This document shows, in pieces, positions 1 to 5,613 of a DNA stretch of 5,842 bases. The notes beneath the pieces were generated by a model. It saw only the letters and a program-made list of their open reading frames with translations. It did no database searches and was not told the origin of the DNA. Numbering within the stretch: position 1 is the first letter of the stretch; each line of letters begins with the position of its first letter. The translations under genes were made by a program, and so were the position numbers. The stretch is from Xanthobacteraceae bacterium (lineage in GTDB: Bacteria; Pseudomonadota; Alphaproteobacteria; Rhizobiales; Xanthobacteraceae), in contig JASHYD010001310.1 of the NCBI GenBank assembly GCA_030043175.1, positions 1 to 5,842 of the forward strand. Direction: 5' to 3'.

Positions 1-60
1 CCGATAACAAGGCCATTCCGGAAAAGACCAGGCCACTCCCCGCCCATGGCGATGACTTGT
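1..60. mobile_element. Possible terminal repeats of an IS21-type element at the left edge
   Basis: On the plus strand GGCCATTCC (11-19) recurs as GGCCACTCC (31-39), exactly 20 bp apart. On the minus strand this reads GTGGCCTGGTCTTTTCCGG, then AATGGCCTTG and TATCGG. Repeats built on TGGCCTGG plus CCGGAATGG are what I recall from the multiple-repeat ends of some IS21-family elements. The element would extend to the left, beyond the window. No transposase gene is visible and only about 1.7 repeat units are present, so this rests on motif resemblance. Confidence 0.4.
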
Positions 61-69
61 ATTGCCATC

Positions 70-431
70 TGAAAAACCTGTCCCATAAGTTAACTCATTA
101 AGTGACAGAAAAGTCATAATTGTAAATAAATAAGGACAATACTCTGCAATAGTAATTACTCACCCCTCTCCAGGTGATTAGGCCGCGGTTGGCGCGACAC
201 CGCCTACGCGCTGTTTTCTGGCTTCCGACGAGGCGCGAGCTCACCGGCGCCGAGATCATTTATAGATGGCGGCATGAGTGTGCGACTGAGATGTAAGAAA
301 CCGCAATGCCTTTGAACCATTTGCGGTCGAGTCCAGCGCATGCTGATGGACATTGCGACGTCATTCAGTTCACGATCGCCGCAGGCAACGTGGCCCAACG
401 TGGAGCGGCCCCCCAAAAAAACCGTGATCGA
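70..431. other. Intergenic stretch: AT-rich segment, then no supported gene
   Basis: From about 70 to 175 the DNA is clearly richer in A and T than anything else in the window, including ATAATTGTAAATAAATAAGG near 115-135. From 180 to 431 it returns to high GC. A minus-strand frame at 416-204 could encode 70 residues but resembles no family and has no clear ribosome-binding site. Downstream of the last operon gene, the minus strand has a run of seven T (421-415) followed by six G, but no good hairpin precedes it, so it is not called a terminator. Two CAACGTGG copies (387-394 and 397-404) are short and of unknown meaning. Confidence 0.45.
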
Positions 432-908
432 TCAAACCGAAGTCAGCTCTAGAATCTCGGCCAAACTCAGCTGGTGCAGCTGCGTGCCATCGAAATAGAT
501 GAAGCGAAGGCGCCGGCGTCGCGAGACCATGGTGGCGGGCAACGGATCGTACCGAAAGGTCTCACCACCGAAATGTGGCGTGACCGCGCCGACGTCGGCG
601 ATCGAATCGATTTCGACACGCAGCAGTGCGAGCGTGGTCCCTTCAGGGCCGGTCGCACGAAATGGTGCACCTGCGAGCCGCAAGAAACTCGTAGGATCGC
701 TCGCCGCAAGAAACCCTTCGACGAATGCCGCTTCAACGAGGTCAAGATCGGCGACTGTGCCCACCTTGCCGCCGGCCGGTTTGGGATCGCCGTGAAGCAC
801 CTGCCATTGCACCGGCCGCACCGTCGCATTCACTCGGTTGTGGCCGACACCAGCGATTTGCGGTTGCAATCCGCCCGACCCGTAGTCGTGATCATGTCCT
901 CGGTGCAT
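432..908 (-). CDS. Uncharacterised 158-residue protein co-translated with the guanidine hydrolase, His/Asp-rich N-terminus
   Basis: I do not recognise a family. Coding status is supported by context. The ATG at 908 lies 9 nt after the hydrolase stop, and TGAGG, which includes that stop codon, forms a Shine-Dalgarno 7 nt before the ATG, so translation is probably coupled. The protein begins MHRGHDHDYG (three His and two Asp in the first eight residues), followed by a Gly/Pro-rich linker to about residue 50. A probably folded, mostly soluble domain follows, with an acidic helix (ADLDLVEAAFVEGFLAA, 53-69) and strand-like segments such as TLALLRVEI and RRRLRFIYF. There is no signal peptide or membrane span. 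His-rich termini are common in nickel chaperones such as HypB and UreE. A nickel-handling or assembly role for the hydrolase is an inference only. It is the last gene of the operon, and no strong terminator follows. Confidence 0.72.
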   Translation of the reverse strand: MHRGHDHDYGSGGLQPQIAGVGHNRVNATVRPVQWQVLHGDPKPAGGKVGTVADLDLVEAAFVEGFLAASDPTSFLRLAGAPFRATGPEGTTLALLRVEIDSIADVGAVTPHFGGETFRYDPLPATMVSRRRRLRFIYFDGTQLHQLSLAEILELTSV

Positions 909-917
909 TTCGAAACC

Positions 918-2123
918 TCAATATGACACGGGCCGGTCGATAAGCGCCCGGTGAGAACCAAGTTTGCCGTGGGCCAGAAGAGAGCCGAGCACCTCAACCA
1001 CCACACGGACCGCGAAAAGCGCGGTGATATCGGACGTGTCGTAAGGCGGCGATACCTCCACGACTTCGAGCCCGCACACGCCCTGCGCTGCGACCAGGCC
1101 CAGCAGCTTGAGCGCCTCGCGCGGCAAAAACCCACCCGGCTCGGGCCAGCCCGTGCCGGGCACGAAGCCACAATCGATGGAATCGACATCAAACGAAATG
1201 TAGACGGCGTCCGCATCCTTCCAGGCCAGGTCAAGCGCGATCTCGGCGGTCTTCTCCAACCCCAACTTCTCGATATCGGCCATCGTCAGCACGTTCGTGC
1301 CGCGCTTGCGCGCCTCTGCAACGCCGGAACGCGGCACCTGCCAGCCGCCGATGCCAAGCTGAACGAGATTGGTTGCCGGGACGTTGGGGAGGTTCGTCGC
1401 CCAGTACCACGGCGTCGTGTGCATCCGTTCATCGAGATCCTTCTCCTGGATGTCGATGTGGCGATCGAAATGGACGATTCCGATGCGCTTCGACGTGCAC
1501 TGCGCTATCCCGCGCACGCAGGGAAATCCGATCGAATGGTCGCCGCCGAGCATCAGCGGGAGTGCCCCTGCCGAGAACACGTGGGCGACGCCGCGCGAAA
1601 TCTGGTCGAAGCTCTTTTCGAGGTTCCCCGGTATCGCGAACACGTCGCCCGCATCACACAGCGTCATCTGCTCGCGCAGGTCCACGCCGAGCTCATAGTT
1701 GTAAGGCGTGTAGAGCGCCGAGATGCGTCGAATGCCCTGCGGACCGAAACGTGTCCCGGGGCGATATGTCGTACCGGAATCGAACGGAATACCGATTGCG
1801 GCGGCGTCGTACTTGCTGACGTCGCGCACGTTCTCCACGTAGGGCGCCTTCAGAAACGTATTGATGCCTGCGAAATGTGGGAGTTCTCCACGTGCGAAGG
1901 TCGGTATCGTCCTGTCGGTCAGGCTTTCGGCACCCGGAAGCCCCATCTCGAGCGCCCACTGCTGCTCCTTGCGCCAGCCTGCCTCCGACAGCCGGCCCTC
2001 GGCCTCGACAGCTTTCCAGCCCTGCGTCAGCAACCGGTCAAAATCAGGGTGGTGGCGCCGGTCGCGTCGAAAAGGCTGAACGAGACCTGCCTTGTGAGAA
2101 CGGCGCATAAATCGATCAAGCAT
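918..2123 (-). CDS. gdmH: Guanidine hydrolase (ureohydrolase/agmatinase superfamily, probably nickel-dependent)
   Basis: The 401-residue enzyme carries the complete ureohydrolase metal centre: His196 in GGDHS, Asp220, His222 and Asp224 in DRHID, and Asp312 and Asp314 in FDVDS. Ordinary agmatinases and arginases have DAHxD and an SxDxDxxDPxxAPGTGTP block. Here the motifs are DRHID followed by DLDERMHTTPW (230-239), and DCGFVPGTGWPEPGG (317-331). Arg in the first motif, the ERMHT-PW segment and the TGW variant are what I recall from the Ni-dependent guanidine hydrolase described from the Synechocystis Sll1077 type. An N-terminal extension of about 100 residues precedes the catalytic fold, also a trait of that group. 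The expected reaction is guanidine plus water to urea plus ammonia. It follows the ATPase by 4 nt. An alternative start at 2171 would add 16 residues and overlap the ATPase, and neither start has a strong ribosome-binding site. The riboswitch supports guanidine over agmatine. Confidence 0.88.
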   Translation of the reverse strand: MLDRFMRRSHKAGLVQPFRRDRRHHPDFDRLLTQGWKAVEAEGRLSEAGWRKEQQWALEMGLPGAESLTDRTIPTFARGELPHFAGINTFLKAPYVENVRDVSKYDAAAIGIPFDSGTTYRPGTRFGPQGIRRISALYTPYNYELGVDLREQMTLCDAGDVFAIPGNLEKSFDQISRGVAHVFSAGALPLMLGGDHSIGFPCVRGIAQCTSKRIGIVHFDRHIDIQEKDLDERMHTTPWYWATNLPNVPATNLVQLGIGGWQVPRSGVAEARKRGTNVLTMADIEKLGLEKTAEIALDLAWKDADAVYISFDVDSIDCGFVPGTGWPEPGGFLPREALKLLGLVAAQGVCGLEVVEVSPPYDTSDITALFAVRVVVEVLGSLLAHGKLGSHRALIDRPVSY

Positions 2124-2127
2124 TTCG

Positions 2128-2904
2128 TCAGTGCCCCATGGCTTCGGCTTGAAGTTTGGACGATTTAGCATTCGGGTCCCGACCGAGACGCTGCAAATCG
2201 AGATCGTAGGTGACGATTGCCCCGTAGCGGCCAGGCGCATGCGGATCGAGCCGCGCGTGATCGAATACGATGACGCGGGTACCCATCCCGAAGGCTTCCC
2301 TGAGGTCGTGCGTGACCATGATTACGGTCATACCGAGCTCAAGCCACAACGAACGGATGAGCGCGTGCATCTGGGCGCGCGTACCAGGGTCCAGCGCGCC
2401 GAATGGCTCGTCGAGCAACAGAACGCGTGGCCGCCTTGCGAGTGCTTGCGCGATGGCGAGGCGTTGCTGCATTCCCCCGGAAAGCGCACTTGGATATTTG
2501 TCACCATGGAGTGCAAGTCCCACTGCTTCAAGGAGACGTTCACGCTTCGCGATTGCTTCGCGTCGCGCCGCCCCGCTCAGCCGGCCGAGAATTTTGCTGT
2601 CTTCGAATTCGTAGGCGATCAGCACGTTGCCCCGGACGGTGAGATGCGGAAACACCGAGTAGCGCTGAAATACGACGCCGCGATCGGGGCCGGGATCGGC
2701 TGGCAGCGGCCTGCCGTCGAGCAGAATGACGCCGCGGGTCGGCTGCTCCTGCCCAAGAATCAAGCGCAGAAACGTACTCTTGCCGGCGCCCGAGGATCCG
2801 ACCAGGGACACGAAAGAGCCCGAACCGATTTCAAGATTGATGCGCTCGAGCACGATCTGGTCGCCGTATTCGACCCAAACGTCTCGGATCGAGAGCGCAC
2901 TCAT
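2128..2904 (-). CDS. ABC transporter ATP-binding protein, NitT/TauT family
   Basis: This 258-residue cytoplasmic ATPase powers the importer. All nucleotide-binding motifs are present: Walker A GSSGAGKST (36-44), Q-loop Gln80, signature LSGGMQQR (141-148), Walker B VLLLDEP (161-167) with catalytic Glu166, D-loop ALD (170-172) and switch His199 in VTHD. The start at 2904 is chosen because ATGA overlaps the permease stop and the protein then begins just before the usual first strand (LSIRDVWVEYG). A longer in-frame reading upstream would lie within the permease gene and is not real. The tail after about 214 (HARLDPHAPGRYGAIVTYDL) resembles what I remember from ATPases annotated as urea-carboxylase-related transporters, which supports a role in guanidine or urea-type nitrogen uptake. 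Its last codons overlap or abut the hydrolase start. Confidence 0.94.
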   Translation of the reverse strand: MSALSIRDVWVEYGDQIVLERINLEIGSGSFVSLVGSSGAGKSTFLRLILGQEQPTRGVILLDGRPLPADPGPDRGVVFQRYSVFPHLTVRGNVLIAYEFEDSKILGRLSGAARREAIAKRERLLEAVGLALHGDKYPSALSGGMQQRLAIAQALARRPRVLLLDEPFGALDPGTRAQMHALIRSLWLELGMTVIMVTHDLREAFGMGTRVIVFDHARLDPHAPGRYGAIVTYDLDLQRLGRDPNAKSSKLQAEAMGH

Positions 2905-3716
2905 CGGCGTGCTTCCTCCACATAGGCCCATGGGAAGCCGCGTCGTGCGAGTTGTACGAGCGCGTAGTCGATCGCGCAGGACAGCAGGGTGATCCAGGCC
3001 ACATAGGGCAAGATCACATCCATCGCGAGATAGCGCCGCATCAGGAAGATGCGATAGCCGAGACCGACGTCGGCTGCGATGGCTTCGGCCGAGATCAGGA
3101 ACAGAAAGGCCGGGCCGAGCGACAGCCGCACGGCTTCGATGAGACGCGGCATGACCTGAGGCAACACCACCCGGAGCGCCACCTGCCAAGTGGATGCACC
3201 GAGCGATTGCGCCTTGATCAGCTGCTCCTTGGGGATGCCCGCAACCGCCAGCGCCATATCACGAATGAGAAAAGGCGTCACGCCGAGAACAATAAGTATG
3301 ACCTTCGACAGCTCCCCCAGCCCGAAGACGATAAACAGGACCGGAAGCACAGCCATTGGCGGAATCATCGACACCACGGCGACAAGAGGAGCCAGTGCTG
3401 CGTTAGCCACCGGCAAGATGCCAAACGCGAGACCGAGTGCGAGACCCAGGAAGGCTGAGAAACCGAGGCCGATGGCGAGCCGTTGCAAGCTTGCCGCCGT
3501 GTCGGTCCACAATACGATCTCCTCCGTACGGCGATCTGGCTCGGCGGCAAGGCGGCGTACCGCTTCCGCTATCTCGGTTACTGGCGGCAGCAGCTTGTCG
3601 TCTGGATTTACCGCACGGCGCTCCGCCGACGCCACCAGGTAGACGGCCGCGATCAACACGAACGGAAGCAAGCCCAAGAGGAGCACGCTCCCCTGCTTCG
3701 GGACGATGTTCATCAC
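2901..3716 (-). CDS. ABC transporter permease, NitT/TauT (SsuC-like) family
   Basis: This is a 271-residue inner-membrane protein with about six hydrophobic segments, roughly at residues 10-29, 80-101, 108-132, 136-158, 197-216 and 233-257. The cytoplasmic EAA loop, which docks on the ATPase, is visible at about 167-190 (IKAQSLGASTWQVALRVVLP) with its conserved Gly-Ala and Leu-Pro. Length and layout match permeases of the nitrate, sulfonate and taurine family. The first codon at 3716 is GTG, directly followed by ATG at 3713, so either may be used, and neither has a strong ribosome-binding site. An in-frame TAG a short distance upstream rules out a much longer protein. The TGA overlaps the ATPase start as ATGA, implying translational coupling. 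Guanidine as cargo is inferred from the riboswitch and the hydrolase, because permease sequence alone does not reveal substrate. Confidence 0.92.
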   Translation of the reverse strand: MMNIVPKQGSVLLLGLLPFVLIAAVYLVASAERRAVNPDDKLLPPVTEIAEAVRRLAAEPDRRTEEIVLWTDTAASLQRLAIGLGFSAFLGLALGLAFGILPVANAALAPLVAVVSMIPPMAVLPVLFIVFGLGELSKVILIVLGVTPFLIRDMALAVAGIPKEQLIKAQSLGASTWQVALRVVLPQVMPRLIEAVRLSLGPAFLFLISAEAIAADVGLGYRIFLMRRYLAMDVILPYVAWITLLSCAIDYALVQLARRGFPWAYVEEARR

Positions 3717-3801
3717 ACGACGAATGGCGTATCCCCCGGTGCTCGACCGCTATCCACAACCTACCAGTGCCCTCTCCCGAAGCCGGCCAGTGAAACTGAT
3801 G

Positions 3802-4884
3802 CTAGAGCTTGCCCTCCGCGGCGAGTTGCATGTAGGTCGGATCGAAGCGCAGCTTCACGTTCTGCTTGGAGCCGAGAGTGGCAGCCGGCATTGCGATGCC
3901 GATCGCGTCTTTTGACTTGATGTGCTCGCCAAACAGGTTGTGCTCAAAACAGAACGAGCGCACGAGGTCCATGATTTTCTGCAATTCGCTGCCGTTCGTG
4001 AACGCAAGGGCATCCGTCGGTGTGGAGAACATCCGCGTGGTTTTGAGCTGCGTCTCGAAGCCCGCCAGGTCCGAACCCGACGCCTTCGCCATCGATTCGC
4101 GGGCCGTCCGGCCCTTGTCGCCCCGATCCTGCAATAACGCGATGGTTTCGTACCAGATCCCGACCAGCGCCTTGCCAAAATTGGGGTTGTCCTTGAGCGT
4201 CTCGGTTTTGATCGCCGTCAGATCCTGTATTTCGCCCGGAATCTTGCTGGAGTCGAACACGAGCACGGCTTTCGGTTCGGCCTTGACCTCAATAAGCTGT
4301 GGATTCCATGTCACGACCGCCGTCGAATCGGGGGATTTGAATGCCGCCACGATGTCGGCGTCAGACGTGTTGACGGTCTTGATATCCTTTTCCTTGAGGC
4401 CAACGCTCGCCAGTCCCCGCGCCAACAAGTAATGCGAAACCGACAATTCGACGATATTGATCCTCCGCCCCTTGATGTCGCCGAGCAACTTGGCGTTCTT
4501 GAGCACGATTCCGTCATTGCCGTTGGAAAAGTCGCCCATGATGATCGCAGTGGTGTCGATTCCGCCCGCCGCCGGTATCGTCAGCGCATGCATGTTGGTG
4601 AGGGTGACGCCGTCAAACTTGCCGGGTGTGTCCAAATTGATTGACTCAACGTAGTCGTTGATCTGCGTGATCTTGATGGTGATGCCGTATTTATCGGCCC
4701 ACTTCTTGACGATGCCCGCCTCCGCCGCATAGGGCCAGGGCATCCAGCCGACGTAGATCGTCCAGGCGACGTTGAATTCCTTCTTCACGACGGCATGTGC
4801 GGCCGAGCTGAGCCCGGCAATAAACGCCGCCGCGGCAACGAAAACACGTAAGGCTGTTTCATGCGCCACCCCTCGGTGATCCAT
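3802..4884 (-). CDS. Secreted substrate-binding protein of a guanidine-linked NitT/TauT-type ABC importer
   Basis: The longest frame encodes 360 residues. It starts with a signal peptide: Arg13, a hydrophobic core (VFVAAAAFIAGLSSA, about 14-28) and an AHA cleavage site at 29-31. The mature part, from WTIYVGWMPWPYAAEAGIV (about 41-59) through FDGVTLTNMHALTIPAAGG, resembles the NMT1/THI5-like binding proteins of nitrate, taurine and urea-carboxylase-associated ABC transporters. It would capture the solute in the periplasm and pass it to the downstream permease. Because a guanidine-I riboswitch precedes it and a guanidine-type hydrolase follows, guanidine is the likely ligand. The start is uncertain. 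ATG 4884 lacks a Shine-Dalgarno and lies in a predicted stem; GTG 4869 is also in frame. The only ATG with a good site (4862, GAGGGG 6 nt upstream) is out of frame, which suggests a frameshift near the start. An 85-nt gap separates it from the permease gene. Confidence 0.9.
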   Translation of the reverse strand: MDHRGVAHETALRVFVAAAAFIAGLSSAAHAVVKKEFNVAWTIYVGWMPWPYAAEAGIVKKWADKYGITIKITQINDYVESINLDTPGKFDGVTLTNMHALTIPAAGGIDTTAIIMGDFSNGNDGIVLKNAKLLGDIKGRRINIVELSVSHYLLARGLASVGLKEKDIKTVNTSDADIVAAFKSPDSTAVVTWNPQLIEVKAEPKAVLVFDSSKIPGEIQDLTAIKTETLKDNPNFGKALVGIWYETIALLQDRGDKGRTARESMAKASGSDLAGFETQLKTTRMFSTPTDALAFTNGSELQKIMDLVRSFCFEHNLFGEHIKSKDAIGIAMPAATLGSKQNVKLRFDPTYMQLAAEGKL

Positions 4885-4947
4885 CTGAACTTAAAGGGAT
4901 CGAGGATTGGCGAGACCCATCGATGCCAATCCGGCGATCGAGGTCTC
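4871..4947 (-). promoter_or_regulatory. Riboswitch expression platform with mutually exclusive stems (probable translational control)
   Basis: Three stems can be drawn on the minus strand. Stem A pairs the last aptamer bases, GAGACC-TCGAT (4947-4937), with ATCGA-tg-GGTCTC (4924-4912), giving 11 pairs with a 2-nt bulge. Stem B pairs GGATTGGC (4932-4925) perfectly with GCCAATCC (4911-4904). Its 13-nt loop is the 3' arm of stem A, so A and B exclude each other. Stem C pairs CCTCG and ATCC (4905-4897) with GGAT and CGAGG (4882-4871) around a 3-nt bulge, covering part of the GAGGGG ribosome-binding site at 4874-4869. Stems B and C share 4904-4905. No U-tract follows stem B, so it does not look like an intrinsic terminator. 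The inferred model is that guanidine holds the aptamer closed, B forms, C is weakened and translation starts. Without ligand, A forms and C blocks the site. Confidence 0.55.
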
Positions 4948-5056
4948 CCGGGCTTTTATCCCGCCGTGCGCTCGGGCGATTTCTCCGCCCGAGCGGCAGC
5001 TCTTGGACCAGCCACCCCGTCTGCACGCCGCCGACAGGATCGGAACCCTAGCCGCC
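4942..5056 (-). ncRNA. Guanidine-I riboswitch (ykkC leader) aptamer
   Basis: The minus strand carries the conserved blocks of the ykkC class I guanidine aptamer in the right order: CTAGGGTTCCG at 5051-5041, GGCTGGTCCAAGAG at 5013-5000, and ACGG (4967-4964) leading into GGGATAAAAGCCCGGGAGA at 4962-4944. Between the second and third blocks is a perfect 10-bp hairpin, CGCTCGGGCG at 4995-4986 with its complement at 4978-4969 and a 7-nt loop. This is the variable P3 arm of the aptamer. A short P1 stem is possible between GGCG upstream of the first block and CGCC at about 4936-4933. This class binds free guanidinium and usually turns genes on. It lies in the 5' leader of the transporter and hydrolase operon, which independently supports guanidine as the substrate of those proteins. 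Confidence 0.96.
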
Positions 5057-5068
5057 AACTCCGTTAGA

Positions 5069-5097
5069 ATGATTGCAATATCCCCGGCGGGAGTCAA
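5069..5097 (-). promoter_or_regulatory. Sigma70-type promoter of the guanidine operon
   Basis: On the minus strand TTGACT (5097-5092; five of six matches to TTGACA) is followed after 17 nt by AATCAT (5074-5069; four of six matches to TATAAT). Transcription would start near 5062, only a few nucleotides before the first conserved bases of the riboswitch. That is where a promoter driving this leader would be expected. The -10 box is weak and the start is not measured. Confidence 0.6.
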
Positions 5098-5118
5098 TCG
5101 GCCGTTGAAATAGATGGC

Positions 5119-5170
5119 GCACATTTTGGCGTCACCAGGAAAACGAGGTGCACATTTCGGCATCACTAGG
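5119..5170. repeat. Two tandem 21-bp direct repeats at 31-bp spacing
   Basis: The copy at 5119-5139 (GCACATTTTGGCGTCACC then AGG) and the copy at 5150-5170 (GCACATTTCGGCATCACT then AGG) agree at 18 of 21 positions. Short repeats of this kind in tandem are typical of the termini of IS21-family elements, which carry several repeat copies at each end, so this may be a leftover end. An alternative is a binding site for a transcriptional regulator. The repeat centres lie roughly 67 and 98 bp upstream of the predicted transcription start of the guanidine operon, and 31 bp is close to three helical turns. No transposase gene of that family is adjacent. Confidence 0.6.
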
Positions 5171-5590
5171 CAAATAAATAGTGCAAACCACCGGCGGGCC
5201 CTAGCAAATGTCGCGAGATTGGCTAGATCGAACGTCGTCTCGCGGATCGCTAGCGTCGCAGCTGCAGCACTTCCCGCCGCGATCGATCAAACGGCTAGGC
5301 TTGTTGCCGACAACCCGCAACAGCACCACAACATCGCCGGCTTTGCGGCAGGTCGTATCAGACAAGCTCAGCGAGTCGCATACCACAATCGACGAGCAGA
5401 AGCTGGGCGCGCTGACGCTGTGCGTGCCATCGTCAATTCCGAGCGCGGCGCGCAGATGATGGACCTGATGCTCGAAGATACGGAGCGAGGAGAATCGCTT
5501 GCTGGCAGTCCGCAATCATGCCTCGAAGCTCGTAAGCGCCTTGCTAACTTCGCCCACGCCTCCGCTCCGCCAACGGCAACATCGCCGCCC
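5171..5590. other. About 420 bp with no recognisable gene
   Basis: Open frames exist on both strands, such as plus-strand 5114-5593 and minus-strand 5515-5201. Their translations show no family motif that I recognise, they overlap one another, and neither has a convincing ribosome-binding site. One inverted repeat is visible: CGCGAGA at 5212-5218 and TCTCGCG at 5238-5244, separated by 19 bp. The stretch lies between the operon promoter region and an IS630-type element. It may be decayed DNA from an interrupted gene, but no parent gene could be named. Confidence 0.5.
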
Positions 5591-5613
5591 TAGAGCATTT
5601 CTCGATTAGGTTA
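5590..5613. mobile_element. Probable terminal end of the IS630-type element, at a CTAG site
   Basis: The transposase stop codon at 5611-5613 is followed only about 20 bp outward by CTAG (5590-5593). IS630-family elements insert at TA, often within CTAG, and duplicate the TA, so the element's tip is probably within 5591-5593 and the inverted repeat begins with GAGCATTTCTCGATTAGG. The opposite terminus lies outside the window, so the inverted repeat could not be matched. The boundary is inferred from family knowledge plus the position of the motif. Confidence 0.5.

Noticed and set aside
1..68. A minus-strand frame starting at ATG 68 (MAIQVIAMGGEWPGLFRNG) running off the left edge
   Set aside because: Only about 22 codons are visible, and the sequence is better explained by tandem repeats that resemble an IS21-type terminus.
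204..416. A 70-residue minus-strand frame downstream of the operon
   Set aside because: No family resemblance and no clear ribosome-binding site; it lies beside possible IS remnants, so it cannot be supported as a gene.
409..434. Intrinsic terminator after the last operon gene
   Set aside because: There is a seven-T run on the minus strand, but the preceding bases offer only the short palindrome GATCGATC, which cannot form a stable stem with a loop.
918..2123. Annotation of the hydrolase as agmatinase (speB)
   Set aside because: The guanidine-I riboswitch, the guanidine-type importer and the DRHID and PGTGW motif variants argue for guanidine rather than agmatine as the substrate.
951..2168. 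A long plus-strand open frame of 405 codons opposite the hydrolase gene
   Set aside because: It is antisense to a gene with complete ureohydrolase motifs, its translation is rich in Arg and His with no domain, and it fits the usual shadow of a GC-rich gene.
2905..3189. Upstream extension of the ATPase to an earlier ATG
   Set aside because: These codons lie inside the permease gene in another frame, and the ATGA junction at 2904-2901 gives a normal ABC ATPase start.
4904..4932. The GGATTGGC/GCCAATCC hairpin as a Rho-independent terminator
   Set aside because: The bases that follow (TCGATCCCTTTAAG) contain no U-tract, so a role in blocking or freeing the ribosome-binding site is more likely.
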